Source: Micromonospora sediminicola (GTDB lineage Bacteria; Actinomycetota; Actinomycetes; Mycobacteriales; Micromonosporaceae). From it: DNA of 64,000 nucleotides. Where the stretch lies: the NCBI RefSeq assembly GCF_900089585.1, contig NZ_FLRH01000003.1, positions 3,858,501-3,922,500 on the forward strand, written 5' to 3'. Below the pieces are notes generated by a model, which worked only from the letters and a program-made list of their open reading frames with translations, made no database searches and was not told the origin of the DNA. Made by a program: the position numbers and the translations under genes. This document shows, piece by piece, positions 16,691-26,078 of this stretch (position 1 is the first letter of the stretch; every line of letters begins with the position of its first letter).

Positions 16691-18172
16691 TCAGTGGATG
16701 CCGGCCATCAGGCCTCGGATCTGGCGGGTGAACATCACCGCGGCCAGGCCCAGCACCACCGAGGCCAGGCCGAAGGTGAGGAAGTAGGTCGCCTGCGACC
16801 AGCTGTCCGCCAGCCGGGCCACCTGACCGCCGATGGCGTCGCCGACGGCGGTGGCGAGGAACCACAGGCCCAGCATCTGGCTGGCGTACTTGACCGGGGC
16901 CAGCTTCGTGGTGGCCGACAGGCCCACCGGGCTCAGCGACAGCTCACCGGCGACCTGGATCGCGTACACGGCGACGAGCCACCACGGCGAGACCAGGTCG
17001 CCGCCGACGGCGGCCTGGGCGGCGGCGGCCATCAGCACGAACGACAGGCCGTTGAGCACCAGGCCGACGGCGAACTTCGTCGGCGTGGACACCCGGTGGC
17101 CGAGCTTGAGCCACAGCCACGCGGCCAGCGGCGCGCCGATGATGATGAGGATCGGGTTGACCGACTGCAACCAGGACGCCGGGAAGGTGAACCCGCCGAC
17201 GTTCCGGTCGGTCCGGTCGGCGGCGAAGATGTTCAGCACCGACCCGGCCTGGTCGTAGATCAGCCAGAACGACGCGGCGAAGAGGAACAGCCACACGTAG
17301 GCCTTCATCCGGCTGCGCTCGGTGTCGCTGATCTCCCGGTCGGTGAGGATCCGCGCGAAGTAGGCGACGGTCACCAGCACGGTGACCACGGTGAGCAGGT
17401 TGACCACCGTGTCGACGGTGAACCAGCCGGTCAGCAGCAGCGCGAGCAGCACCACCAGCACCACGGCGGTGGCCACGCCGACGCGGGTCAGCGCCCGCCG
17501 CCGGTCGGCGCCGAGCAGCGGGTCGGCCGGCCGGGCGCCGGCGTCGCCGAGGTTGCGCCGCCCGGCCACGTACTGGATCACGCCGAAGGTCATGCCGATG
17601 GCGGCGGCGCCGAACCCGAGATGCCAGTTGATCTTCTCGCCGAGGAAGCCGGTGATCAGCGGGGCGATGAACGCGCCCAGGTTGATGCCCATGTAGAAGA
17701 TGGAGAACCCGGCGTCGCGGCGGGGTGAGTCCCGCTCGTAGAGGTCGCCGACCATGGTGGAGATGTTCGGCTTGAGCAGGCCGGTGCCGAGCACGATCAG
17801 CGTCATGCCGGCGAACACGCTCCACCCGGTGGGGATCGCCATCACGTAGTGGCCGGCGGCGATGACCACACCGCCCCACAGCACGCTGCGCCGCGCGCCG
17901 ATGAGCCGGTCGGCGACCCAGCCGCCGGGCAGCGCCATCAGGTAGACCATCGCGTTGTAGGTGCCGTAGACGGCGTTGGCGCTGGACTCGCCGATGCCGA
18001 GCCCACCGTCGGCGACCGCGGCGGTCAGGTAGAGCACCAGGATGGCGCGCATGCCGTAGAAGCTGAACCGCTCCCACATCTCGGTGAGGAAGAGGGTGGA
18101 CAGCGCCCGTGGGTGACCGAAGAAGGTCTTCCCGGCGGGCGGTCGTGCGCCGACCGGCGCGTCACTGGTCAT
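16691..18172 (-). CDS. POT/PTR-family proton-coupled peptide transporter
   Basis: 493-aa membrane protein of the proton-dependent oligopeptide transporter family, importing di- and tripeptides. The signature EMWERFSFYG (residues 31-40, the ExxERFxYG proton/peptide motif) is intact, as is the second PTR signature FSIFYMGINLGAFIAP. About 14 hydrophobic helices are visible, as in bacterial POTs. The start is the ATG at 18172, with a GGAGGTGA ribosome-binding site 3 bases upstream; an extension to 18232 is not supported. It is divergent from rbpA. Confidence 0.93.
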   Translation of the reverse strand: MTSDAPVGARPPAGKTFFGHPRALSTLFLTEMWERFSFYGMRAILVLYLTAAVADGGLGIGESSANAVYGTYNAMVYLMALPGGWVADRLIGARRSVLWGGVVIAAGHYVMAIPTGWSVFAGMTLIVLGTGLLKPNISTMVGDLYERDSPRRDAGFSIFYMGINLGAFIAPLITGFLGEKINWHLGFGAAAIGMTFGVIQYVAGRRNLGDAGARPADPLLGADRRRALTRVGVATAVVLVVLLALLLTGWFTVDTVVNLLTVVTVLVTVAYFARILTDREISDTERSRMKAYVWLFLFAASFWLIYDQAGSVLNIFAADRTDRNVGGFTFPASWLQSVNPILIIIGAPLAAWLWLKLGHRVSTPTKFAVGLVLNGLSFVLMAAAAQAAVGGDLVSPWWLVAVYAIQVAGELSLSPVGLSATTKLAPVKYASQMLGLWFLATAVGDAIGGQVARLADSWSQATYFLTFGLASVVLGLAAVMFTRQIRGLMAGIH

Positions 18173-18329
18173 CGTCACCTCCGGCACGCATGCGGGTGGG
18201 TAACATCCCCGTTGACAGGCGAAACACTCCACCGATTCGGCCCGGCCGGGGACGACCCCGCCGGGCAGCTGTCATGGCCGGTTACCCTTGATGCTTCCGA
18301 CCCGCGTACGGCCCTGCCGGCGTGGGTGG

Positions 18330-18356
18330 GGAATGGGCGGGCGGTGACCGGCCGTT
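18330..18356 (+). promoter_or_regulatory. Sigma-R-like promoter of rbpA
   Basis: GGAAT (18330-18334) is followed after 19 bp by GTT (18354-18356), matching the GGAAT-N18/19-GTT consensus of the redox sigma factor SigR/SigH. It lies 40 bp before the rbpA start. In Streptomyces coelicolor rbpA is a known SigR target, which supports the reading. Confidence 0.6.
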
Positions 18357-18396
18357 ACACCTGAAGACCAGCACCACGGACGAGGGGAAGTCGATC

Positions 18397-18738
18397 ATGG
18401 GCGAGCGTATGCTGCGCGGTAGCCGGCTGGGCGCGGTCAGCTACGAATCCGACCGCAACACGGAGCTCGCGCCGCGTCAGACCCGCGAGTACCTGTGCGC
18501 CAAGGGCCACCAGTTCGAGGTGCCGTTCGCCGTCGACGCCGAGGTCCCGACGACCTGGGAGTGCAAGTTCGACGGCAGCGTCGCCCGGCTGGTCGACGGC
18601 AGCGAGCCGGAGCAGAAGAAGGCCAAGCCGCCGCGCACCCACTGGGACATGCTGCTGGAGCGCCGCTCGATCGCCGAGCTGGAGGACATCCTCGCCGAGC
18701 GGCTGCAGGAGGTCCGCACCCGCCGCGGTCGCGCCTGA
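18397..18738 (+). CDS. rbpA: RNA polymerase-binding protein RbpA
   Basis: 113-aa actinobacterial transcription activator that binds the principal sigma factor and RNA polymerase and stabilises open complexes. The core domain contains EYLCAKGHQFEVPF and WECKFDG (C34 and C56). The C-terminal sigma-interaction domain THWDMLLERRSIAELEDILAERL is intact. The start at the ATG at 18397 has a GAGGGGAAG ribosome-binding site; upstream in-frame codons fall in the promoter. A SigR-type promoter precedes the gene and a strong hairpin terminator follows. Length and sequence are typical, so this identification is very secure. Confidence 0.97.
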   Translation: MGERMLRGSRLGAVSYESDRNTELAPRQTREYLCAKGHQFEVPFAVDAEVPTTWECKFDGSVARLVDGSEPEQKKAKPPRTHWDMLLERRSIAELEDILAERLQEVRTRRGRA

Positions 18739-18753
18739 GCACCCGTAGACGAC

Positions 18754-18789
18754 CGAAACGCCCCCGGGATGATTCCCGGGGGCGTTTCG
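18754..18789. terminator. Hairpin terminator between rbpA and fxsA
   Basis: A perfect 16-bp stem (CGAAACGCCCCCGGGA and its complement) closes a TGAT loop. It sits between the convergent rbpA and fxsA genes, and the A/T-containing ends suit termination from either side. Confidence 0.85.
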
Positions 18790-18808
18790 TCGCGTCTGGG
18801 GGGTTGCG

Positions 18809-19318
18809 TCAGCGGTCCACGATCTCACCCTCGATGGCCCGGCCGGGCTCGGCCACCGGCGGCTGCTGCGGCGTGGGCGTCGGCTGCGACTGCCCCTGGT
18901 AGACCCGCACCCGGCGCGGCCCGAACAGGTCACCGGCGACCATCGACGACACCCGCCGCTCGGTGGCCCGGCGCACCCCACCGCCGGCCAACCGACGCAG
19001 CGGCGGCACCAGCAGCAGCAACCCCACCGCGCCGCTGACCAGACCCGGCAGCGCCAGCAGCAGCGCACCGAGCAGGCCCACCAGCCCGTCGGTGACCTGC
19101 GGCCCCGGCGGCTGGCCGGCCTGCGCGGCGGCCCGGAACCCCCGCCACGCCCGCATGCCCTCGCGGCGCAGCAGCACCAGACCCAGCAGCGAGGCCGCGA
19201 ACACCAGCAGCAGCGCCGCGCCGAACCCGACGGCCCGGCCCACCAGGACGAAAACGGCCAGCTCCAGCAGCGTCAGCAGCAGCAGGGCCGGTGGTAGGTA
19301 TCTCAGTCCTCGGCGCAT
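18809..19318 (-). CDS. FxsA-family membrane protein
   Basis: 169-aa integral membrane protein of the FxsA family, named for the E. coli protein that relieves phage T7 exclusion; its normal role is unknown. Residues 1-110 hold the conserved domain: hydrophobic helices at about 7-28 and 33-50, then the VTDGLVGLLGALLLALPGLVSGAVGLLLL helical hairpin. The C-terminus is a polar Gln/Pro-rich tail (QSQPTPTPQQPP). It lies 55 bp after the mannosyltransferase stop on the same strand, so it is probably the third gene of an lnt-ppm1-fxsA unit. Confidence 0.9.
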   Translation of the reverse strand: MRRGLRYLPPALLLLTLLELAVFVLVGRAVGFGAALLLVFAASLLGLVLLRREGMRAWRGFRAAAQAGQPPGPQVTDGLVGLLGALLLALPGLVSGAVGLLLLVPPLRRLAGGGVRRATERRVSSMVAGDLFGPRRVRVYQGQSQPTPTPQQPPVAEPGRAIEGEIVDR

Positions 19319-19373
19319 CTCACCTCATCCGCCCGGTGTGTCGTCACGCCCCTCCAGCATGACACGCCCGCGC

Positions 19374-20165
19374 TCACGGCCACCGGGCCAACGCCGCCGG
19401 CCGGCCCCGCACCGACGCCCGCCGGTCCCGCACCCCCCACCGGGTGACCCGCCACAACGCCTCCGCCACGATCAGCGGGCTCATCTTGCTGTCGCCGTGC
19501 TCCCGCTCGGCGAACGTGATCGGCACCTCGACGATGCGCACCCCGGCGCGGTGCGCCAGCCGGGACAGCTCCACCTGGAACGCGTACCCCTGGGAACGCA
19601 CCGAGTCCAGGTCGATCGCGTCCAGCGCGCTCGTCCGGTACACCCGGTAGCCGCCGGTGGCGTCGCTGACCGGCATACCCAGCGCCACCCGCGCGTACAG
19701 GTTCCCGACGCGCGACAGCAGCAGCCGACGCCACGGCCAGTTCAGCACCCGCGCGCCCCGGGTCCACCGGGAGCCGATCACCACGTCGGCGTCGCGGGCC
19801 GCCGCCAGCAGCGCCGGCAGGTCCTCCGGGGCGTGCGAGCCGTCGGCGTCCATCTCCACCACCGCGTCGTAGCCACGCCGCCGCGCCCACGCGAAACCGG
19901 CCAGATAGGCCGCGCCGAGACCTTCCTTGCCCGGACGGTGCAACACGTGCACCCGGGGGTCGTTCCCGGCGATCGTGTCGGCGATAGCGCCGGTGCCGTC
20001 GGGGCTGTTGTCGTCGGCGACGAGGACATCCACCGCGGGTGCCGCCACGCGGACCCGGTCGACGATGCGGCGCACGTTGTCGGCCTCGTTGTAGGTGGGG
20101 ATGACCACCAGGACCCGCCCCACCCCGGGATGGCCGACCGTCCGCCTGTCGGCTGCCACGCCCAC
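19374..20165 (-). CDS. Polyprenol-monophosphomannose synthase (GT2, Ppm1/Dpm1-like)
   Basis: 263-aa family-2 glycosyltransferase that moves mannose from GDP-mannose to polyprenyl phosphate, giving the donor for lipoglycan and protein O-mannosylation. The N-terminal VVIPTYNEADN, the D51/D52 pair (ADDNSPDGTG) and the metal-binding D106-A-D108 (EMDADGSH) are intact, and the SDATGGYRVYR patch is typical of Dpm1 enzymes. No membrane anchor is present, as in the catalytic domain of mycobacterial Ppm1. The GTG at 20165 is preceded by GGGAGG with 10-base spacing. It follows lnt by 26 bp; in mycobacteria these two activities can be fused in one polypeptide. Confidence 0.93.
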   Translation of the reverse strand: MGVAADRRTVGHPGVGRVLVVIPTYNEADNVRRIVDRVRVAAPAVDVLVADDNSPDGTGAIADTIAGNDPRVHVLHRPGKEGLGAAYLAGFAWARRRGYDAVVEMDADGSHAPEDLPALLAAARDADVVIGSRWTRGARVLNWPWRRLLLSRVGNLYARVALGMPVSDATGGYRVYRTSALDAIDLDSVRSQGYAFQVELSRLAHRAGVRIVEVPITFAEREHGDSKMSPLIVAEALWRVTRWGVRDRRASVRGRPAALARWP

Positions 20166-20191
20166 CGTCGCACCGCCTCCCGCTCGTCGGT

Positions 20192-21796
20192 TCAGCCGGC
20201 GGTGGCCCTGCGGCGGCGGCGCAGCACGGCCGCGCCGGCCAGCGCCGCGACCGCGAGGGCCGCGAGCGCCACCTCCGGCCACACCCCGGCCGTGGTGGCC
20301 GGGGTACGCCCGTCCCCGAGTCGCATCTGCCGCACCACCACCTCGGCGGTGTTGAACCCGGTCGCACCGTCTACCCGCCCGTCGGGGGAAACGAACCCGG
20401 ACACCCCGACCGTGGAGGCCATCAGCGCGGACCGGCCGTGCTCCACGGCCCGCAACCGCACCATGGCCAGCTGCTGGCGGGCCTCGGCCACGTCGAACGT
20501 GGCGTTGTTGGTCTGCACCACCAGCAGCTGCGCGCCGCCGGTGACGGTGTCCCGGACGATGCCGTCGTAGGCCACCTCGAAGCAGATCACGTCGCCGAGG
20601 GTCACCGCGCCCGTGTCCAGCACGCCCGGGCGGGTGCCCGGGACGAAGTCCGAGCGCACCCGGTCGACCTCGGCGCTGACCTTGCGGGCGATCGACCGCA
20701 GCGGCACGTACTCGGCGAACGGCACCGGGTGCCGCTTGGTGTACAGCTGGGTCAGGTCGGCGCCGCTGCCCGGGCGCCACAGCAGACCGGCGTTGCGGAC
20801 CTGCCCCTGACCGGGGCCGAGCAGCACCGCACCGACCAGGATCGGCGCGCCGATCGCGTCGGCGGCCTGGGAGATCCGGTCGCCGGCGCCCGGGTTGCGC
20901 AGCGGGTCGATGTCGCTGGAGTTCTCCGGCCACACCACCAGGTCAGGGCGGCGCTGCCCGCCCTGCGCGACCTGCTCGGCCAGTTTCAGGGTGGCGTCGA
21001 CGTGGTTGTTGAGCACCGCCTGCCGCTGGGCGTTGAAGTCCAGCCCGAGGCGGGGCACGTTGCCCTGCACGATGGCGACGGTGACGGTGTCACCGGCCCC
21101 CCGTACCCCGGTCGGGACGGCCGTGCCGGCGGCCACGACCGCGACGAGCGCGGCGGTGAGCCCGGCGACCGGCCGCCACTGCCCGGCGGTGCGGCGCCAG
21201 TCCCGCCAGGCGAGGGTGAGCAGGATCCCGCCGGCGAGCGCGACGGCGAACGTGACCAGCGGCGCGCCGCCGAGCGCGGCCAGCCGCAGCAGCGGCGAGG
21301 TGTCCTGGCTGAACGCCAGCCGCCCCCACGGGAACCCGCCGAACGGGGTGCGGTCGCGCAGCGCCTCCTGACCCACCCACAGCACGGCGGTGAGCAGCGG
21401 CCACGCCGCCCGGTGCCGGTCGGCCAGCGGTGACACCCAGGCGGTGGCCGCGCCCAGCAGCGCCAGGTAGCCGGCCTGCAGCAGCGACAGCAGCACCCAC
21501 GGCAGGTAGCCGGTGTGCAGGTTGGTCCACTCCAGCAGCGGCGCGAACAACGCCACCCCGGCGAGGAAGCCCAGCCCGGCGCCGGCGCGCAACCGCCGCC
21601 GGTGCACCGCTGCGGCCAGCAGCGCCACCCCGACCGGCGCGAGCGGCCACAGCCCGTACGGGGGGAACGCGACCAGCAGCGCCAGACCGGCCAGCACGGC
21701 GGCGGGCACGGCCAGCGTCAACGGCAGAGGACGCGCGTCGGCGTCCGGGCGTGCCCCGTCGGTGGCACGCGGCTGTTCCCGGTCGAGCGTCGTCAC
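20192..21796 (-). CDS. lnt: Apolipoprotein N-acyltransferase
   Basis: 534-aa membrane enzyme that adds the third acyl chain to the N-terminal Cys of lipoproteins. About six hydrophobic helices occupy residues 25-215, followed by the extracytoplasmic nitrilase-like domain. The Glu-Lys-Cys catalytic triad is visible: E291 (VWPENSS), K354 (LYTKRHPVPFAEY) and C405 (VICFEVAYDG). A last helix ends the protein. I favour the GTG at 21796, which has GAGG five bases upstream; the GTG at 21802 would overlap that site. The window encodes at least two clear lipoproteins (binding protein, M1 peptidase) that would be substrates. It is followed by the mannosyl-phosphoprenol synthase, as in mycobacteria. Confidence 0.94.
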   Translation of the reverse strand: MTTLDREQPRATDGARPDADARPLPLTLAVPAAVLAGLALLVAFPPYGLWPLAPVGVALLAAAVHRRRLRAGAGLGFLAGVALFAPLLEWTNLHTGYLPWVLLSLLQAGYLALLGAATAWVSPLADRHRAAWPLLTAVLWVGQEALRDRTPFGGFPWGRLAFSQDTSPLLRLAALGGAPLVTFAVALAGGILLTLAWRDWRRTAGQWRPVAGLTAALVAVVAAGTAVPTGVRGAGDTVTVAIVQGNVPRLGLDFNAQRQAVLNNHVDATLKLAEQVAQGGQRRPDLVVWPENSSDIDPLRNPGAGDRISQAADAIGAPILVGAVLLGPGQGQVRNAGLLWRPGSGADLTQLYTKRHPVPFAEYVPLRSIARKVSAEVDRVRSDFVPGTRPGVLDTGAVTLGDVICFEVAYDGIVRDTVTGGAQLLVVQTNNATFDVAEARQQLAMVRLRAVEHGRSALMASTVGVSGFVSPDGRVDGATGFNTAEVVVRQMRLGDGRTPATTAGVWPEVALAALAVAALAGAAVLRRRRRATAG

Positions 21797-21898
21797 CGGC
21801 ACCTCACCACGATCACGGGCCGAAGGCTACCCGGCCGCGACGTCGACCGGCCCGGCCGGTGTGGGCCGGACCACCAGGGGCAGGCGACAATCGGGCGT

Positions 21899-24800
21899 AT
21901 GCGGTTCGGTGTCCTCGGCCCCACCCAGGCGTACGCCGCCGACGGCACCGCGCTGCCCGTCGCCGGGCAGCGGCTGCGCGCCCTGCTGGCGTTGCTGCTG
22001 CTCGACGCCGGCCGCACGGTGCCGCCGGGACGGCTCGTCGACGGCGTCTACGACGCCGACCCCCCGCAGCGGGCCGCGAACGCGCTGCAGTCACAGGTGT
22101 CGCGGCTGCGCCGGCTGCTGCCCGGCGTGGAGATCGAGTTCGGTCCGGCCGGCTACCGGCTGGCCGTCGACCCGCAGCAGGTCGACGTGCATGAATTCGC
22201 CGGCCTGGCCGAGGCCGGCCGGGTCGCGCTCGCCGCCGGCGACCCGGGCCGCGCCGGCGCGCTGCTGCGGCAGGCGCTGCGACTGTGGCGCGGCGAGCCG
22301 CTGGCGGACGTCACCGGCACGGTGCTGGCCGCCGAGGCGGCCCGGCTGCGGGACCTGCGCCTCGCCGCGGTCGAGGACCGCGTCGAGGCGGAGCTGGCGT
22401 CCGCGCCGGCCGGTCCGCCGCTGGTGGCGGAACTGCGGGCGCTGGTGGCGGAGCACCCGCTGCGGGAGCGGCTGTACGGGCAGCTGATGCGCGCCCTGCA
22501 CGGCGCCGGACGACGCGCCGAGGCGCTGGCCGTGTACGCCCGGGCCCGGGAGGTGCTCGCCGACGAGCTGGGCGCCGACCCGTCGGCGGAGCTGACCGCG
22601 CTGCACACCGCCCTGCTGCGCGACGACGGTCCGCCCGCCGGTGGCACGCCGTCACGGCTGCCGACTCCGCTGACCAGTTTCGTCGGTCGGGAGCGGGAAC
22701 TGCGCCGGGTCGGTGAGCTGATCGCCTCGGCGCGTCTGGTGACCCTGCACGGGCCGGGCGGCGCCGGCAAGACCCGCCTGGCCGTCGCCGCCGCGAGCCG
22801 CCACGACGCCCCCGTGTGCCTGGTGGAGTTGGCGTCGGTGGCGCCCGGGTCGGCCGTGGCGCCGGCGGTGCTGGCCGCGCTGGACCTGCGCGACGCCGGG
22901 CTGCGCGCCCCCGGCGGCCCCCGTGACCTCACCGACCGGTTGGTGGCGGCGCTGACCGACCGGCGGCTGCTGCTCGTGCTGGACAACTGCGAGCACGTGG
23001 TCGACGACGCGGCCCGGTTGACCGCCCGGCTGCTCGCCGCCGCACCCGACCTGAGGGTGCTGGCCACCAGCCGGGAGCCGCTGGGTCTCACCGGCGAGGC
23101 GATCTGCCCGGTCGGTGGGCTGCCGGTGCCCGCCGGCCCGGTGTCACCGCAGGCGGCCGCCGCCTACGCCGGGGTGCGGCTGTTCACCGACCGGGCCGCC
23201 GACGTCGCGCCGGGCTTCACCCTGGACGCGGCCACCACGCCGGCCGTGCTGCGGATCTGCCGCACCCTCGACGGCCTGCCCCTGGCTCTGGAGCTGGCCG
23301 CGGCCCGGTTGCGGGCCCTGCCGGTGGCGCAGGTGGCGGCGCGCCTGGACGACCGGTTCCGGCTGCTGCGCCGCGGCGACCGGGCGGCGCAGCCCCGGCA
23401 CCGCACGCTGGAGGCGGTGGTGGGGTGGAGCTGGGAGCTGCTGGACGAGCCGGAGCGGCGCCTGGCCGCCCGGATGGGCGTGTTCGTCGGCGCCGCCGAC
23501 CTGCCGGCGGTGCAGGCGGTGTGCGGGCCGACCGGCGACGACGACGTCGTCGACGTGCTCACCGGGCTGGTGGACAAGTCCCTGGTGGAGGCCGACGACG
23601 GACGGTACCGGATGGTGGACACCATCCGCGCCTACGCGGCGCGGCGGCTCACCGACGGCGGGGAGGCCACGCGGGTGCGGGCCGCGCACACCGCGTACTT
23701 CCTGGACCTGGCCCGGGCCGGCGACGCCGGCCTGCGCGGTGCCGGCCAGGACCGCTGGCTGCGCCGGTTGGACGCCGCCCGCGACGACCTGCACGCGGCG
23801 CTGCGCCGGGCGGTGGACGACGGGCACACCGAAGCCGCGCTGCGGCTGGTCGCGGCGCTGGCGTTCTACTGGTGGCTGCGGGGGCTGCGCGGCGAGGGCG
23901 CCGAGCTGGCCGGGCGGCTCGTCGACCGGCTCGACGCGGCGCCGGCCGGCCTCGACGAGGAGTACGCGTTGTGTCTGCTGGTCGCCACGCTCGCCGGCGC
24001 CGGCGACGCCACGGCGGTCGCCACGGCCTCGCGCATCCTGTGGGACCGCGACCGGCCGCCCCGACACCCGTTCCTGCTCTACCTGTCCGGCATGGCCAGC
24101 GGCCCGCCACCGCCGCACCGGCTGGCCGTGCTGACCGACCGGGCCAGCCGGGAATGGCTGCTCGGCACCGACCCGTGGAGCCGGGCCCTGGGCGTGCTCG
24201 GCACCGCCACCGTGCACCTGCTGCACGGCCACCACGACCGGGCCCGCGCCGACCTCACCGAGGCGCTGGCCGGGTTCCGGGCGCTGAACGAGCGGTGGGG
24301 CATGATCCTGGCGCTGAGCACCCTCGCCGAGACCGCCTACCGGGAGGGCGACGCCCGCGCGGCCGCCGCGCCGATGGCCGAGGCGCTGCGCCTGGTCGAG
24401 CAGCTCGGCTCCACGCTGGACCTGGCGGAGCTGCTGCGCACCCGCGCCGACGGTCGCCTGCTCGTCGGTGACCTGACCGGCGCGGGCGACGACTACCGGC
24501 GGGTGCGCCGGATGGCCGGGCCGGCCGGCGCGCCGGAACTGGTCGCCGCCGCCGACCTGGGGCTCGGGGAGATCGCCCGGCGCGACGGCGACCCCGACCG
24601 TGCCCGGACGCTGTGCGAGCGGGCCCTCGCCGGGTGCCCGTCGGGCTGGTTCGGCGCGGAGGTGGTCCGGTTGGCGGCGCGGGTGACGCTCGGGCAGCTC
24701 GCCGACGCCGCCGGTGACCCGGCGGCGGCCCGCGCCCACTACCGGCGCGTCGTCACCGCGACCGTCGGGGTGTGGGACGTCCCGACCGTCGTCGCCGCGG

Positions 24801-25033
24801 TGGACGGGCTGGTCCGGCCGCTACTGGCCGACGACGGGCCCGAACAGGCCGCGTACCTGCTGGGGGCCGTGTCGGCGCTGCTGGCCGGCACCGGCGCGGC
24901 CGACGCCCCGACGGTCGCGCCGGTCGCCGACGCGGCCCGGTCGCACCTCGGCGCGGCAGCGTTCGCCGCGGCGTTCACCCGCGGCGCCGCGCTGGCGCGG
25001 CCGCAGGCGGTGGCCGTGCTCGCCGCCGGCTGA
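21899..25033 (+). CDS. AfsR/SARP-family regulator with NB-ARC ATPase and TPR domains
   Basis: 1044-aa transcriptional activator. Residues 1-90 are an OmpR-type winged helix (MRFGVLGPTQAYAADG onward) and 95-245 the bacterial transcriptional activator domain, together the SARP module. An AfsR-type P-loop ATPase domain follows, with Walker A GPGGAGKT at 285-292 and the Walker B-like LLLVLDNCEHV near 360. The C-terminal half is a helical TPR-like repeat region. The ATG at 21899 has only a weak purine stretch upstream. It is divergent from lnt and is followed by a DrrAB-type exporter, so it may activate that pair. SARPs often sit in secondary-metabolite clusters, but no biosynthetic core enzyme is seen here. 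Confidence 0.92.
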   Translation: MRFGVLGPTQAYAADGTALPVAGQRLRALLALLLLDAGRTVPPGRLVDGVYDADPPQRAANALQSQVSRLRRLLPGVEIEFGPAGYRLAVDPQQVDVHEFAGLAEAGRVALAAGDPGRAGALLRQALRLWRGEPLADVTGTVLAAEAARLRDLRLAAVEDRVEAELASAPAGPPLVAELRALVAEHPLRERLYGQLMRALHGAGRRAEALAVYARAREVLADELGADPSAELTALHTALLRDDGPPAGGTPSRLPTPLTSFVGRERELRRVGELIASARLVTLHGPGGAGKTRLAVAAASRHDAPVCLVELASVAPGSAVAPAVLAALDLRDAGLRAPGGPRDLTDRLVAALTDRRLLLVLDNCEHVVDDAARLTARLLAAAPDLRVLATSREPLGLTGEAICPVGGLPVPAGPVSPQAAAAYAGVRLFTDRAADVAPGFTLDAATTPAVLRICRTLDGLPLALELAAARLRALPVAQVAARLDDRFRLLRRGDRAAQPRHRTLEAVVGWSWELLDEPERRLAARMGVFVGAADLPAVQAVCGPTGDDDVVDVLTGLVDKSLVEADDGRYRMVDTIRAYAARRLTDGGEATRVRAAHTAYFLDLARAGDAGLRGAGQDRWLRRLDAARDDLHAALRRAVDDGHTEAALRLVAALAFYWWLRGLRGEGAELAGRLVDRLDAAPAGLDEEYALCLLVATLAGAGDATAVATASRILWDRDRPPRHPFLLYLSGMASGPPPPHRLAVLTDRASREWLLGTDPWSRALGVLGTATVHLLHGHHDRARADLTEALAGFRALNERWGMILALSTLAETAYREGDARAAAAPMAEALRLVEQLGSTLDLAELLRTRADGRLLVGDLTGAGDDYRRVRRMAGPAGAPELVAAADLGLGEIARRDGDPDRARTLCERALAGCPSGWFGAEVVRLAARVTLGQLADAAGDPAAARAHYRRVVTATVGVWDVPTVVAAVDGLVRPLLADDGPEQAAYLLGAVSALLAGTGAADAPTVAPVADAARSHLGAAAFAAAFTRGAALARPQAVAVLAAG

Positions 25034-25100
25034 CCGCGCCACCGCCGCCCGGTCAGCGCGCGGTGCGCCCCCGGTCAGCGGCGCCGGCGACGCTGGCGCC

Positions 25101-26078
25101 ATGACCGATGAGACGACGGCCGTGCTGGCCGAGGGGTTACGCAAGCGGTACGGCCCGACCACCGCCCTGGACGGGTTCGACCTGGCGGTACCGGCGGGCA
25201 CGGTGTGCGGGATGCTCGGCCCCAACGGGGCGGGCAAGACCACGGCGGTGCGGATCCTGACCACGCTGCTGCGCGGCGACGGCGGCCGGGCCCGGGTCGC
25301 CGGACACGACGTGGCCGCCCGCCCGGATCGGGTACGCGAGGCGATCAGCCTGACCGGGCAGTACGCAGCCGTGGACGAGGTGCTCAGCGGCCGGCAGAAC
25401 CTGGTGCTGTTCGGCCGGCTGCGGCGCCTGCCGGCGCGTACCGCCCGTCGCCGCGCCGACGAGCTGCTGGACCGTTTCGGGTTGGCCGCGGTGGCGGACC
25501 GGTCGGCCGGCACCTACTCCGGTGGGATGCGTCGCCGCCTGGACCTGGCCGCCAGCCTGGTCGTGCCGCCGCGGGTGCTGTTCCTCGACGAGCCGACCAC
25601 CGGGTTGGACCCGCGCAGCCGCAACGGGTTGTGGACGGCGGTGCGGGAGCTGGTCGCCGACGGCACCACGGTGCTGTTGTGCACCCAGTACCTGGAGGAG
25701 GCCGACCAGCTCGCCGACCGGGTGTGCGTGCTCGACGCCGGCCGGGTGGTGGCCGAGGGCACCCCGGAGCAGCTCAAGGCGCGCATCGGCGCCGACCGCG
25801 TCGAGCTGGTGGTGCGACGCGCGGCGGACGTGCCGGCGGCGGCGACGGTGCTGGAACGGGCCACCGGGGCGGCGGTGACGGTGGACGGGGAGCTGCGCCG
25901 CGTGGACGCGCCGGTGACCGACCGGATCGCCGTGCTCACCGCGGTCCTGCGGGAGTTGACCGACAGCGGGGTGGAGGTGGAGGACGTGCTGGTGCGTCGA
26001 CCCACGCTGGACGAGGCGTTCCTGCGGTTGACCGGCCACACGGCGCACGCGCGGCAGCGTGCGGAGGTGGCGGCGTGA
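25101..26078 (+). CDS. ABC exporter ATPase, DrrA-type
   Basis: 325-aa ATP-binding subunit of a daunorubicin-resistance-type (DrrA) exporter. Walker A GPNGAGKT is at 40-47, the signature YSGGMRRRLDLAASL near 138-152 and Walker B LFLDEPTTGLDP near 162-173. The C-terminal extension after residue 220, ending in EDVLVRRPTLDEAFLRLTGH, is the DrrA-specific domain that regulates ATPase activity and membrane assembly. Start at the ATG at 25101. Its stop overlaps the permease start by 4 bp (GTGA). Likely substrate: a hydrophobic drug or self-made metabolite; not identifiable from sequence. Confidence 0.93.
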   Translation: MTDETTAVLAEGLRKRYGPTTALDGFDLAVPAGTVCGMLGPNGAGKTTAVRILTTLLRGDGGRARVAGHDVAARPDRVREAISLTGQYAAVDEVLSGRQNLVLFGRLRRLPARTARRRADELLDRFGLAAVADRSAGTYSGGMRRRLDLAASLVVPPRVLFLDEPTTGLDPRSRNGLWTAVRELVADGTTVLLCTQYLEEADQLADRVCVLDAGRVVAEGTPEQLKARIGADRVELVVRRAADVPAAATVLERATGAAVTVDGELRRVDAPVTDRIAVLTAVLRELTDSGVEVEDVLVRRPTLDEAFLRLTGHTAHARQRAEVAA

